Source: Smittia aterrima (lineage: Eukaryota; Arthropoda; Insecta; Diptera; Chironomidae). Taken from it: DNA of 64,000 bases. The stretch spans positions 14,787,537 through 14,851,536 of the forward strand of contig CP093829.1 in assembly GCA_033063855.1 (NCBI GenBank), read 5' to 3'. Below, one piece after another: positions 48,880 through 60,005 of the stretch. The notes below the pieces were generated by a model, which searched no databases, was not told where the DNA came from, and saw only the letters and a list, made by a program, of their open reading frames with translations. Numbering within the stretch: the stretch's first letter is position 1; each line of letters opens with the position of its first letter. Position numbers and translations under genes: made by a program.

Positions 48880-51800
48880 ATGGGAAACCAAACATCGAAG
48901 CAGCAAAGAGATCGCTCGAAAAAGAATGTGCATTGGAAGTCTGCAGGTGAATCGATCAAAGTTCTTTAACAATTGTTATAGCGATTAAAGGAAAATCAGA
49001 CAGAAAAATCAAAAAATTTCCCGTTCAGAAAAGTCTTTAGTTATTTTTAGATTATTGAACGCTTCTTCTTCAGACAAATTTTCCTTCTGTTGTTCCTTTC
49101 GCACGACGAGAAGCGCGCGCGAGAAAATATTTCTCTCAGCATTCAATTTGTGTTGGTTTGATCAAACACGAATTCGCGGATTATTTTTCGCAATCGATCG
49201 ATTTTCCCTGAGAATAATTTTGACAAATTGTTTTGGCGTCCACTCGATAGAACCTCCTCTGCCACCTGGCAAGCCCTACCTTCTCCCGGGACTGCCAACT
49301 GATGAGCCTGATGTTGTGACGATCAAATGGCTTAAACCGAGAAATGATAATGGATCGACAATCATTGGCTACATTGTGGAACATCGACGGACGTAAAATA
49401 CTTGAAAATATTTTGGATTAATTTATATTTTAAGAGAAAACGTTTTTTTATTTCAGAGGCTCGCCGCATTGGGTTCGTGCAAGTCCGCAACTTATTCAAT
49501 TCACAGAACTTTCACTCAGTGGCCTTGAACCAGGATGGAGATATCAATTCAGGTTTGTAAACGATGCGATCTTTGTCACGATGCGATCTTTGTCACGATG
49601 CGAAACCTGTAGAAATGTTTTAAATTTCAGAGTGATTGCTGAGAACGTTGTCGGAAAATCTGAACCAAGCGAAGCTTCAGATCCATTGACTGTAACTCTT
49701 CAACGAAATGCGATTTCTGCTCCTCGATTTACAATCGAATTGGAAGATCTAAGTGGAATTGAGAATGAAAAAGTTGAGTTCAAAGTAAGCGTGATTGGAT
49801 CACCAGCTCCTCAATTAGCATGGTTTAAAGATGGATTCGAAATATTTAGTAGCCGACGAACGAAAATTGTCACCGACAATGATTCAAGTTCTTTAGTGTT
49901 TTACCAAGCTTCATTAACTGACGAAGGTGAAATCAAATGTACAGCGACGAATCGTGCCGGCTACGCATTTACAAGAGCTTTGTTGACAGTTGAAGCACCA
50001 CCGAAAATTCGATTGCCACGACAATATGAAGACGGCTTGATAATCGAAGCTGAAGAAGTAATTCGATTAAAAGTTGGAATTGCTGGTCGACCAGTGCCAA
50101 GTGTAATTTGGACTCATAATGGAGAAATATTATCAACTGGCGGTCGATATGAAATTGTCAACTCGGAGAAAAATTCTTCGTTAAAAATCACAAACTCAAA
50201 TCGCACAGATCGTGGTGAATACAATTTGAGAGCGATAAACAAGCTTGGAGAAGACAATTCATCGTTTTTAGTGACAGTTACAGCTCGCCCGACTCCTCCG
50301 GGTAAAGTTACAGTCAAAATTCTATCAGGAAACACAGTAACCTTATCGTGGGCACCTCCGGATGACGATGGAGGTTGCAAAATTGGAAATTACATAGTCG
50401 AGTACTTCAGAATCGGCTGGAACATGTGGTTGAAAGCTGCGACGTGTCGTCAACTTGCTGTAACTTTGAATGATTTAATCGAAGGCTCTGAATATAAATT
50501 TAGAGTGAAAGCTGAGAATCCTTATGGAGTGTCAGAACCGAGTCAGGAGTCGGAAGTTTTATTTATACCAGATCCGAAGCGGGGAATTAATCAACCAGTT
50601 AAAGATCAAAGAATGCTTGCAATCGATCAAGGTCCTCCGATCGCACCAAAGCGAAGAAATCCTTCGCCGTCTCCTGCTAGAAGCAATACAAGTGAGAATG
50701 CAGTGCAGATATTACGTTCATCGTTGCCCAAGCGTGAACTCGACACAAAAATATTCGATGACGAAACACTTGAACGAGACATAGCTTATGGTTCATCTTC
50801 TGACGACTTTTACTCTTTCAAAGAAGTTCCAGAAACGTCGCTTCATGAAAAGTCTGGACTTGAAGAACAAGCTCGTCATCTCCGTTCAGTGAAATACAAC
50901 GTGAAGTTCAAGCTCGATGATGAAAACGAAGTAAAACCGAAAGAAGCAATTTATGAGAATTTAAGAAAAACTCCCGAAGATAAATCTACCAAAGCGAGCA
51001 GTGAATCACAAACTTCCGGTAAACGAACGTATCTTGACTTAGTTAGTGGAAAAGACGCACAAAGTAGCATTCAAAACAGCAGCGAATTTATGTTGGTTTT
51101 GTATCCCGAAAGTAATGATCTGTCGAAAAGTAGCAACAGTAAGTTTTATTCCCCTGCACGATTTTCTTGGTTTTCTTGTGTTTTTAACTTAAGTTTGAGT
51201 CTGAAGTTTCAATATGAAATTAATTTCATTTCATTGTTTTTTAGAAAATAATTCATTCGACTTAGAAATGGAGGAATACTTTGCCCCGCCGCCCCCTTTA
51301 TCGCAATCTGCCCCTGAATTGAATGCTACGATTCCCGATGGTCCAGGAATGCGTCATGCTGTAAGCTCTAGTGAGCTTCTATATGAAAGGGCAATGGCTC
51401 GCTTTTACAAAGCAGTTGAGTTTGAAGAAACTGAAAACGCAAGAAAACGAAGCGTTAGCGCTGATCCAGAATCACGTCGACGAAGCTTTAGCGTTGATCA
51501 AGATGGAAAGCGTTTCAGTATTCAAGGCGATCCGCAGGAAGCTGCTTTAGCAAAGTTAAGAAGTAATTCTTTGACAGAAAGTGTTTTAAGACGTCGACTC
51601 TCGGGTGAGGGTCCAAATGTTCACATCAATATACCTAGAAAGTTGAGTTTTAAAGATGAAGACGACACTCAGTTGAACACGATAAGAAATGAAATTAACA
51701 CACCTGAAATGATTGAAGATTCATCAATGCCTTTCTCACCTGCCGCGGCTGAGAAAGAAAGTTACAGCGACGATTACACAGACAGCACGGAGTCTTCTAA

Positions 51801-53316
51801 CGATGAAATCGAAGAGGTTGCTACTCGTAGATCTAGAAATCGAACAAACGAAATGAACACTTACCATCCACGAATGCTTTCACCCTATCGGCAGCCTGAA
51901 ATTTCAGAAGCTGCAGCTGTACTGACGAAGCCTTTACCTCCACTTCCAGATCCTAACTTTGTCCCAAAGCCAATTTTGAAAAGACCAGCCAGTGCTGATG
52001 GAAGAAAACCAAATAAATCTGGAAGAAAAGCAATTAGCGAAATGCTTGGACGTCGGTCAGCTTCGCCATCACCAGCTCCGTCTCCAAGAACACAAAGGAA
52101 AAGTGTGGAAATTGATGAAGTTCCTAAGATCATTCATCCTCCAGAAATTGAATATAGCCCAGAAATAATTCATAAAGAAAAGGTTGCGAGCCAAGAATTG
52201 CCACAGATCACAGTTGAAGAGCCTCGCCCGATAGAATCAATTCGGCAAGTAGAACCAGATGAAGTTTATTTCAAACCTAATGAATCTGTGAAGAAAAAGT
52301 TGATTGAACGTCGGCAAAGTTCATTAGAAGAGAATCACGTCATGGCTGACTTTTATGGCGATATTATTAAAGACCATTCGGTTCGACCGACAAAGCCGAA
52401 AGTTCCAATTTACATGGACCCTGAAGCACTTAAAAAGCTTGAGATGGAAGAAGATGAAGCTCAAATCGACTCAGGCTTAACATCATCAACTGATCTATCA
52501 CCACCGTCAACATTTTCTCGTCCTTTCTCGCCTCAAAACCCACAGAACCGCTCAATGTCGCCATCGTTAATTGGTCGACGATCTTCAGAAATCGTGAAAC
52601 CTCCATCAACAAAGGAAAGCGAATTAACTTTCGGACGCCGATTATCTGAGTCAACTAAAGTTAAACTAGAAAATTTAGCGAATCATCAATCGCTTAAAGA
52701 CAATTCTCAAAAAGCTCTTTCCAAAGACAAGATTGAACAAGCAAAATCGCCATCGCCACAAAGGATTGTTTTGCCCAATGGTTCAGTTCTACAAAAGCGC
52801 GATGGAGTTGTAAGCAGCACAAGTTCAATCGATGATGTTCAGTCGCGTGGTCGTTCCAAACCAAAAACTGGCGCGGTACCAAAACGAAGAAATCAATCGC
52901 AAAGTCGATCTCGTGATAGCAGCGTTCAACCTGTTCCACGAAATCCAACCGAATCGACGATTCTCTTACGACGTGAAAAATCATCATCACGAACAAGGAA
53001 TCGAAGTGAATCAAAATCTCCTTCTGCTATGAACAGGAGAATCATAATTAATCGACTCGCTACACCTAAGGCATCAACAACCAAGGAAGTTACGCCAACG
53101 CCTCCCCGGACAATTACACCAAGCGAATTACAAGAACAAGTTCAACTTAAAGTGAAATCGTCAGTTGCGTATGCTACAGATGTTTCAATTCTTGTGTTCG
53201 CCACTTATGTCTACTTCTTCAAAAGCGCAATCCTCGCATTACCAATCATTGCGCTTTTGCTTTACAGACAAATCTCCGATAAACTTCCTGACTGGATCAA
53301 ACGAAAAAAAAGTTAA
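48880..53316 (+). CDS. FnIII-Ig-Ig-FnIII muscle-type protein with C-terminal membrane anchor, 5 exons
   Basis: Exons are 48880-48946, 49251-49392, 49457-49552, 49631-51138 and 51245-53316. All junctions are GT-AG and in frame, giving 1294 residues. An in-frame TGA 24 bases upstream supports the start. Order: MGNQTSK (possible N-myristoylation site) plus basic residues; FnIII about 24-126; I-set Ig about 132-224 (WFKDGFEI, DEGEIKCTATN); I-set Ig about 224-320 (IWTHNGEIL, DRGEYNLRAIN); FnIII about 322-415 (PGKVTVKI, VTLSWAPPDDDGG, YKFRVKAENPYG). Then about 830 residues of Ser/Pro/charged disordered sequence with repeated RRxS/RSxS motifs. The C-terminus has a 35-residue hydrophobic segment (about 1247-1283) and ends in IKRKKS. 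The domains resemble titin, twitchin and myosin-binding protein C, which act in the sarcomere. No catalytic domain or N-terminal signal peptide is seen. Likely a cytosolic Ig protein tethered to ER/SR membrane. I do not recognise a specific ortholog name. Confidence 0.85.
49561..49602 (+). repeat. 17-bp tandem repeat, about 2.5 copies, in a short intron
   Basis: The unit ACGATGCGATCTTTGTC starts at 49561, repeats at 49578 and continues for eight bases from 49595. It fills about half of the 78-base intron between exons 3 and 4 of the FnIII-Ig gene. The copies are identical, which suggests recent duplication. Confidence 0.85.
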
Positions 53317-53473
53317 CGGTTTTCTAGTTTCTAAGATTTCATTTACGTTTGAGAATCTCACTGTTGAAGTTTCTTGTTTGATGTATTTATCTTCATTATC
53401 TCTTTTTTGCCAATTTATTTATTGTACTTTTGATCTTTCTCATCGCACAACTTTGTTTTATATAATTATATAA

Positions 53474-53479
53474 TTTATT
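53474..53479 (-). other. Probable poly(A) signal of the ABCG gene
   Basis: TTTATT reads AATAAA on the minus strand, 83 bases past the ABCG stop. Further copies lie at 53414-53423. The facing FnIII-Ig gene has no canonical AATAAA before the ABCG coding region; A/T-rich variants occur around 53455-53500. Confidence 0.5.
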
Positions 53480-53561
53480 TGACTCTTGAAATATATAAAA
53501 ATCTAAAAGCATTTCTCTGGACAACTGTGTGAATATTTAAAGAACGATGTCAATCATTTCT

Positions 53562-55729
53562 TCAGTAGAATCCTGCTTTTCTTATATTTCGGCGAATTCC
53601 GAAAAATGCCAGTACATGAAGAACGATCGTAAGAACAAACTGATATAAATAATTTTTGTAAATATTTAGCTCGCTCGTTTGGAAGTCGAGACTTTCTAGA
53701 ACAGCAACTCCATCAGGAAAACAAGTTAGTTCTGGGTTTGGACTACATTTAATCTCGTCGACCTGCAGCCAAAAAAAGATTGAGATGCATTCGTTTGCGT
53801 AGAAGAAGAACGAAGTGTATTTGAGATAAGGCGTAGACTTCACACTTGTGTAGATCCCAGAAGCGAGCAGCAGTATCAGATCAACAATTGATGATAGCTC
53901 AGTACCAATGAAGAGAGACTCAAACAGCCCCGAAAGAAAAAAGCCGTATGACATTGCGCAAGCACCGCTCAAAGCAATTGACAATGAAAAGTTGAGGTAG
54001 GTCATGAAATCACGACCAATGTCAACTGAGAAATAAATGATTGCAGTGTAGACAAGAGTTTCAAACAAGACTCGAGGAATCTACAAAAAAAAATTGAAAT
54101 TCAAAAATTATTTTACGCAACACTTTACTTTACTCACCATCATTAAAACAAGCGAGACGTAATAAGCAGAGAAAGAATAAAGTCGATCGCCAGTTTCCTT
54201 TCTCAGAAGAGGCAAAACCTCATAAACTAAAGTAAAGACTGCGTATACAAACGTAAACAAGGCTTCTGTAGCTAGAATAACCAAAAATCCTTTAACGTCT
54301 TGAACTGCGGAAGGTGAGTCCATCGAGATATCTAAGAAGATAGCAACAATTGTGAGCGCGAAAATCTGAAATGAAAAATTGAATTAATAATGTAAATTGA
54401 ATATTTACTTTTAATCTCCTACGATAAGTATCATAAGTTCAATGAAATATTGCTTTGGGTCGTGCAGAAAGTTCAAAGTTCCACGATGAGATAAGAGAAA
54501 GACTTGTCGCAGCCATGAGACTCTAGCTCGTTGGGTCTCTTTTTCAAAATTTACAGGAGATTGATGTGTTGATGAGTCGATGATTTCTAAACTCTTCTTA
54601 CGAGACTCATGTTGAATTATTTCATCTGCAACTTTTCGATCAGAAATTCGATTCACATAGAACTCGGCGGGATTGTAGAGAGGTGGACAGTGAAGTCCAA
54701 TGTTATTGAATAATGTTTGAGCTTCTTGAACGGTTCCGTGAAAAATAAGACGGCCAGCACTCATGAGAATGATATTCGTGAAGAGATGAAAGATGTCTGA
54801 TGTGGGTTGATGAATTGAGAATAGAACAATTCGGGATGGATGATTTTTCTGCAACAACCTCTGCTGACTGTATCCTGAGAGTTCCCTTAATGTGCTCATG
54901 ACAGAGAATGCGCTAAAGCTGTCAAGTCCTGATGTCGGTTCATCGCAGAACAGAATCTTTGGCTTTGTTAGCAACTGCGAATGTAAATAAAAAATGATTT
55001 ATGTTCGGAACAAGATCATTATCGTAAACAAACCTCGCTCGCTAAACTGAGTTTTCGCTTTTCACCGCCAGAAAGAAGCTTTAAACTTGTTCCTCCATCC
55101 AAACGAAATTTACTCAAAGACGAATCAATCAGAAGATTTCTTTCTAGGACTGACAGCGAAGGAAGTTTCAGTTCAATCTAAGTAAAAAATGACTTTCGAT
55201 GATTACTCAAATTGATTTATCACAACTCACTCACCATGAAATAGAAATGTTCTCGAACAGTCAATCCCTCGACGCAAACGTCATTTTGAGGCACGAATCC
55301 CGACAATTGCGTCATCTTTGTCCGATCACTCATGATTTCTCCATTAAAGCGGATTTCCCCTGTCACGTTACCTCGTAATCTTTGAGATAAAGCAGCCAGC
55401 AATGTGCTTTTACCACAACCACTAAACAGAGATGAACTTGATTCAAACTGACAACAAACAACGATTTCATTAATTACCTGGCGCCTAGCAATGCTGTCAT
55501 CGTCCCTGACTCAATTTTTCCTCGTACTGAAATTTAGAATCATTTCATAATTCGTCCTTGATTTATTTTTATTCAACTTGCCATCGTTTAATATAACGAA
55601 ATCCTCAGATTTTGAACCAATACCTAGAAAACCCTTCTTCACTTTCCTAGGAACTTTGAAGTTTAATTGAAACTCGAGCACATCACTTCCACTTGTTGTG
55701 TTCATGTTAGGTACTGAAGCGAGACTCAT
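53562..55729 (-). CDS. ABC transporter subfamily G half-transporter (white-type), 7 exons
   Basis: Exons in transcript order: 55729-55582, 55526-55478, 55421-55235, 55177-55034, 54974-54423, 54365-54138, 54080-53562, giving 608 residues, typical for an ABCG half-transporter. Nucleotide-binding domain first: Walker A GASGCGKST (64-72, split by an intron), Q-loop FVPQND (Q111), signature LSGGEKRKLSLASE (163-176), Walker B ILFCDEPTSGLD (D187, E188), H-loop SIHQPTSD (H231). Then the membrane domain, about 355-608, with segments such as IFALTIVAIFL, LFTFVYAVFTLVYEVL, VLFETLVYTAIIYF and YQFVLTIVLHVLAFFGI, and an extracellular loop with paired cysteines (KCSPNPELTCFP) as in ABCG5/8-type members. ABCG half-transporters dimerise to export sterols, lipids, pigment precursors or drugs; the substrate cannot be told here. 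Intron 1 uses a GC donor. The donor after ILI (GTAGGA) is weak but frame and homology support it. Confidence 0.93.
55527..55581 (-). other. GC-AG intron in the ABCG gene
   Basis: The donor reads GATG|GCAAGT and the acceptor ATTTCAG|TAC. Splicing there restores ILND-V-RGKIESGTMTALLG, the expected ABCG lead-in to Walker A. The 55-base intron is not a multiple of three and reading through it soon reaches a stop, so it must be removed. No GT donor in the right place would keep the frame. Confidence 0.8.
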
Positions 55730-57224
55730 TTTGATTTACAACCTTTATCCGAAAAAAGAATGTGGGAGTGATAAGCAAAATTCCTTTCGTTTTCGACAGT
55801 AATCGGTCGTTGGCTCATGCCCGACAATCCAAATGCTCCTATTGGAAATTGCTATCGCTTGTTTCGATTGATGCCGATGAAAGATTAAGTGCAAAATTCC
55901 TTTTTTCCAAAGTTTAATGTTCCTCACATCAATTAGCGATTTCATTTAATCATGCTTGACTTAATTACTTTACAACAACGTCAAGGAAATTAATTTATTG
56001 ATAACGCGAAATTTCTCCGATTTGGTACAACAAGAAACGCGTGTTTTTACGACGAGACTTAAACATCAACTGAATCTTATCTGTAACAGAAATTTCTATT
56101 CCTCTCTCGAGTTGTAAACGAGAAATCTCAAAAGAATCTCCAAGAGAGAATTGATTGCGAGATGACTCTAATAAATTTTTAATGTTATAAAGAATTTTGT
56201 TTTATATTTAATTCGTAGCGGCATGTGCGACTTTCTGATAATATTGCGACGACATTTTTATGGAGCTTCTTGAAAGCTATCAACTTGCATTTAGTTACAT
56301 GGATCGAGAAAGAGATGAAATTGCGCTAATTAGCTTAGCTATGGTCTTCGAGACGGACGTGATTGTTTTTTAGTTCAACGAAGCGAAATATGATAGTTCC
56401 CTTCGAGGAGAAAGGGCATAAATTCTTGGAAATCCATTGGCCTTGCAAAGACTACACAAGATATAAAAGCAGAATATATAGTCTTGCTAAGATCGAGAAC
56501 ATGTCTGGTTCAGTGCTTGAAAGTTTCTCAAACAAATCATGAAAACTTTTCTCGATGAACTTCGTTTGAAGACCCGTCGAGATTCGACCAATAAAACTTT
56601 TTCAAGCAGTTCAAACTACTTGGACATAAGTTTCAGACGTCACTATTCCCTTTAACCTTCGAAACAGATTGTTCCCCGATCGCCAAACTCTCAAAAGTAA
56701 TGGAAAGTAGCAATTTGTAAGCAAGGCCATTATTTTCACTTGAAGTGATTTTAAGTGGTTTGTTGTTTACTTTAAAGTTCAAAAGCTTAAAGCTCTGAAA
56801 ATGGAGATCTGATGTCAGTTTAATTTCGCCGAAAGGTTTAATTTATAATTACATTATAGATCAAATCGCATCTAATCAGAATACTAAAGCTTTTAGAATT
56901 TGTTCTCTGTAACTAACCGAAGCTTCGGTTGTCAGAGCAAATGAGCCCTTGCTGGACATTATCAGAAAATATCTTCACTGTTTTGTGTTTGCTGTTGAAC
57001 AAGAGAGCGAGAGCATTGTTTGAAGTTCTATTTGCATATTTTTGTAACAATGTTATTTGAAAGCTTTCATGTCTCAATAGTGTTCGAAGGAATAATTGCA
57101 AGCAAATACTCGACGAATGTGGACGAAGAACATTCGATAGAAAAATAAACGACTCGAAATCCTTTTTCTCCGCACACTCTCTTGCTTCCTTTTCCTATGA
57201 ATGAAGATGATGAGAAAAATTATT
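55730..57224. other. Divergent intergenic region between the ABCG gene and the GPCR
   Basis: About 1.5 kb of AT-rich sequence expected to hold the ABCG promoter and upstream elements of the GPCR. Reading frames are short and not protein-like. No repeat or RNA gene was recognised. Confidence 0.6.
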
Positions 57225-57287
57225 TATAATCCACTGAGAGCAGCAGCGAGCTTTCAGTCGTTTCGGGAAAAGCAAGCGTGATAGATC
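57225..57287 (+). promoter_or_regulatory. TATA + Inr + DPE core promoter of the GPCR gene
   Basis: TATAAT at 57225-57230 lies at -31 relative to the A (57256) of an initiator TCAGTC at 57254-57259. AGATC at 57283-57287 starts at +28 and matches the DPE consensus RGWYV. All three elements have the canonical insect spacing. The start codon follows at 57384, giving a 128-base 5' UTR if no upstream intron exists. Confidence 0.65.
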
Positions 57288-57383
57288 TCCGAGGGAATTT
57301 CGTGTTGAAAATCTGTGTTAGCCAACTTTAGATACAGAAAGTTGAAGTTAAATAATTTATGAACAAAAGTAGTGTCGAGCACA

Positions 57384-59944
57384 ATGGATACTTTGGATCA
57401 GAACAGAATGGATTATTCAAATTCTTCGAATTCGACGGATTTTGGCTTAATTCCAGTTTGGGAGAGATTTGACACTTACTTGGTCCTAATTCTCTTTTCG
57501 ACCATCTACTTTGTTGGATTTTTAGGCAACTGGACAGTTTGTGCGATTTTTATTCGTCATTCGTCAATGAGAAACGTCCCAAACACGTATGTCATGAAAA
57601 TTAGAATTTCGTAAAAAAAAATCACGTCACGATGGAAAATATGAATAAAATTTATGACTCGAGAAATGAAACGATTAATAATAAAATATCAGCTTTTGCT
57701 CTTTTTATTCATGCGTGGATTAAATTTAAATGAAATTAGCTGAGAACGAGAACGAGCAGAATGAGAATTCAAGAATCAATTGCTCCTCAAAGTTATGCAA
57801 ATTTATTCAAATTTCCCGACATCAACAAAAAGATCTGCGTGGGAGGGGAAACAATTGCGTTTCAATATTTATTATGATCAAAAATAAAAAAAAAATTAAT
57901 TAGACAGGTCCTAATATATAATTAGGAAAGTTGGGAAATTTCCGAAGTCCTTCGAAAATCGTTTAATGACTTCAGTCGAAAGAAAATTCCAATGTAATCC
58001 TTACCAATTAAAAAGTCTTCGTTTGTTAAAGTTCATCAACACTCTAATTACTAGGATGTGTTGATGGAGATGGGTTCAAGATGAATCATCATCGTCGATG
58101 ATAAACGATATCCGATTGAAAAGGGTCGAGCATCGCCAAATTTCCGTTTTCATTTATGAAAAATCCCCACCCGACACCCAAGATATGAAACGAAAGCAAT
58201 ATTTGGGAAATATTTTAAGGCGATTATTCAATTATTTTCCTTTTCTTTAAACTTATCTTCGTTTTTGTCCTCGAATTAAGATAAATCATAAAATAGTTTC
58301 GTACGGAACGAATCGTTCCTTTTACAATGGCGATCAAAATAAACTACTCAACTAATTAATGAAAATTGTGAGAACGAATTTAATTGATTTGAACCCTTAA
58401 TGTGAAATGGAGCAGAAAATTGAGCTTTTTTAAAAAAAACTTTTCAAATCGGTAAAAATACCGATTACGACGATAAATGTCTTTGACACTCAATTCTCAA
58501 TAATGTTCAATCCAAGAGTTTCGCAATATTTTCTAACAATAGAAACATTGGTTCGAAGAAGATTGAATTGCATGACAAAATCTGAAGCACTTCGTCGATC
58601 CTTTATCTAACTAATTGAAATGGTCAAGATTATAGTTGATTAACGTAAATTATTCTTTAATTTTCTCCGCAATGCGACTTCGTTCAGCTATATCTTCTCG
58701 CTAGCCATTGGAGACATCTTAGTCATCCTGATTTGTGTGCCTCTAGCTGGACTCGTTTATATCACTGACAAATGGCCGTGGGATGGTGAACTTGGTGACA
58801 ATATTTGTCGTTTGAGTGAATTCGCGAAAGATATTTCAATTGGCGTATCAATATTTACACTCGTCGCTTTAGCTTCAGATCGTTACACTGGAATCGTTAA
58901 TCCTCTGAAAAAACTTCAGGCGAGATCTAAGAAGGTCCTCGTAATTATTTTATGCACCTGGTCGTTGGCAATTGTCTTAGCATTGCCCTCACTCTTCGTC
59001 TCTAAAGTAAACAGAAATATTTACTGCTCGCCCTATGGAATCTACGAGAAAACTGTGTATTCAAAGTGAGATTATAATAAACGAAATTTCCGATGAACAA
59101 TAATAAAATCTCTTCTAGAATTATGACAGTGGCAAAGGCGACGATTTATTACTTCTTACCGCTGACAGTAATCGCAATCATGTACACTCTAATGGCAAAA
59201 AAGCTACAGCACAGTGCACGGGAAGTTCAAAGTATCGCAGGAGCAGGAAATCGTCTCAAAAACCCTCAAGCTCAAAACAGAAGGCATGTTGCTCGAATGG
59301 TTATTGTCTTCATCTTAGGTTTGTTGATACTCGTTTAACAAAATTTTCTTTTTCTTGAAATCAAATTTCCTCTTTTCGCACTCCATCAGTTTTCACTTTC
59401 TGTTTCCTCCCTCATTGGATTTATACAATGTGGTGGTTCCTCGATCCGAATTCTGAGTTTACTTACAACATGACGTGGCACATCTTCAGGATTGGCAGCT
59501 TTTGCTTGTAGTGAGTATATTTCAAACTATGCAACTTTCAATTAAGAAAAAATAACAAACTGTGAAACATTTTTGTACTTTCCTTAATTCTTCTTGGTAA
59601 AGATTTGTTCATTATGAGATTGAATTTATTTTATATTTATGATCGACCTATCTGCTAAAAGCTAAAGTTATCCCATCATATTCTGGAATCGAATAGCTAA
59701 TAAATATTTTATTTTTCTTTTTTATTTCTTTGACCGTTTTAGCTTCACTAACTCAACCCTCAACCCACTTGCTCTCTATTTTGTGTCAAGTCTGTTTCGT
59801 CAGCACTTCCACAACTATTTATGTTGTCGAACAAGTCTAGTTGAGCACGGTGTTTCGTTTACGAGAGGACATTCAACATATAAGAAAGCAGACCACCGGG
59901 CCCCTGCGTCTTTCATTGAAACTTCACATTATTCGGTTACTTAA
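57384..59944 (+). CDS. CCHamide/bombesin-type neuropeptide G-protein-coupled receptor, 5 exons
   Basis: Exons are 57384-57586, 58688-59065, 59119-59318, 59390-59510 and 59743-59944. All are GT-AG and in frame, giving 367 residues, a full rhodopsin-class receptor. The N-terminus has sequons (NSSNST). TM1 is about 35-58 (GNWTVCAIFI), TM2 carries D77 (SLAIGDILVIL), and C108 can pair with C181. TM3 ends in DRY (132-134), then GIVNPLKKLQ; TM4 carries W159; TM6 reads TFCFLPHW; TM7 reads NSTLNPLALYF with the NPxALY form shared by bombesin, endothelin and CCHamide receptors. A cysteine pair (YLCC) after helix 8 is a likely palmitoylation site. EFAKDISIGVSIFTLVALASDRY is split here as FAKDISIGVSIFTL and ALASDRY; it closely resembles insect CCHamide receptors, which respond to gut/brain CCHamides controlling feeding and growth and signal mainly through Gq. 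CCHamide-1 versus -2 receptor cannot be decided by eye. Confidence 0.9.
57587..58687 (+). other. GPCR intron 1 (1.1 kb)
   Basis: Donor GTATGT after the exon ending NVPNT, acceptor GTTCAG before YIFSLAIGD. It is AT-rich, with no embedded gene or repeat recognised. Confidence 0.8.
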
Positions 59945-59999
59945 ACTGTTCCTGTTCTTTGTTGTCATCATTTAAATTGGAATCTGTATCAACTGTATC

Positions 60000-60005
60000 A
60001 ATAAA
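60000..60005 (+). other. Poly(A) signal of the GPCR gene
   Basis: AATAAA 55 bases after the stop codon, in the expected position. Confidence 0.6.

Noticed and set aside
58340..58420. Minus-strand B-box-like GGTTCAAATC, possible tRNA
   Set aside because: Flanking bases cannot form the T-arm stem and no matching A-box or acceptor stem is present.
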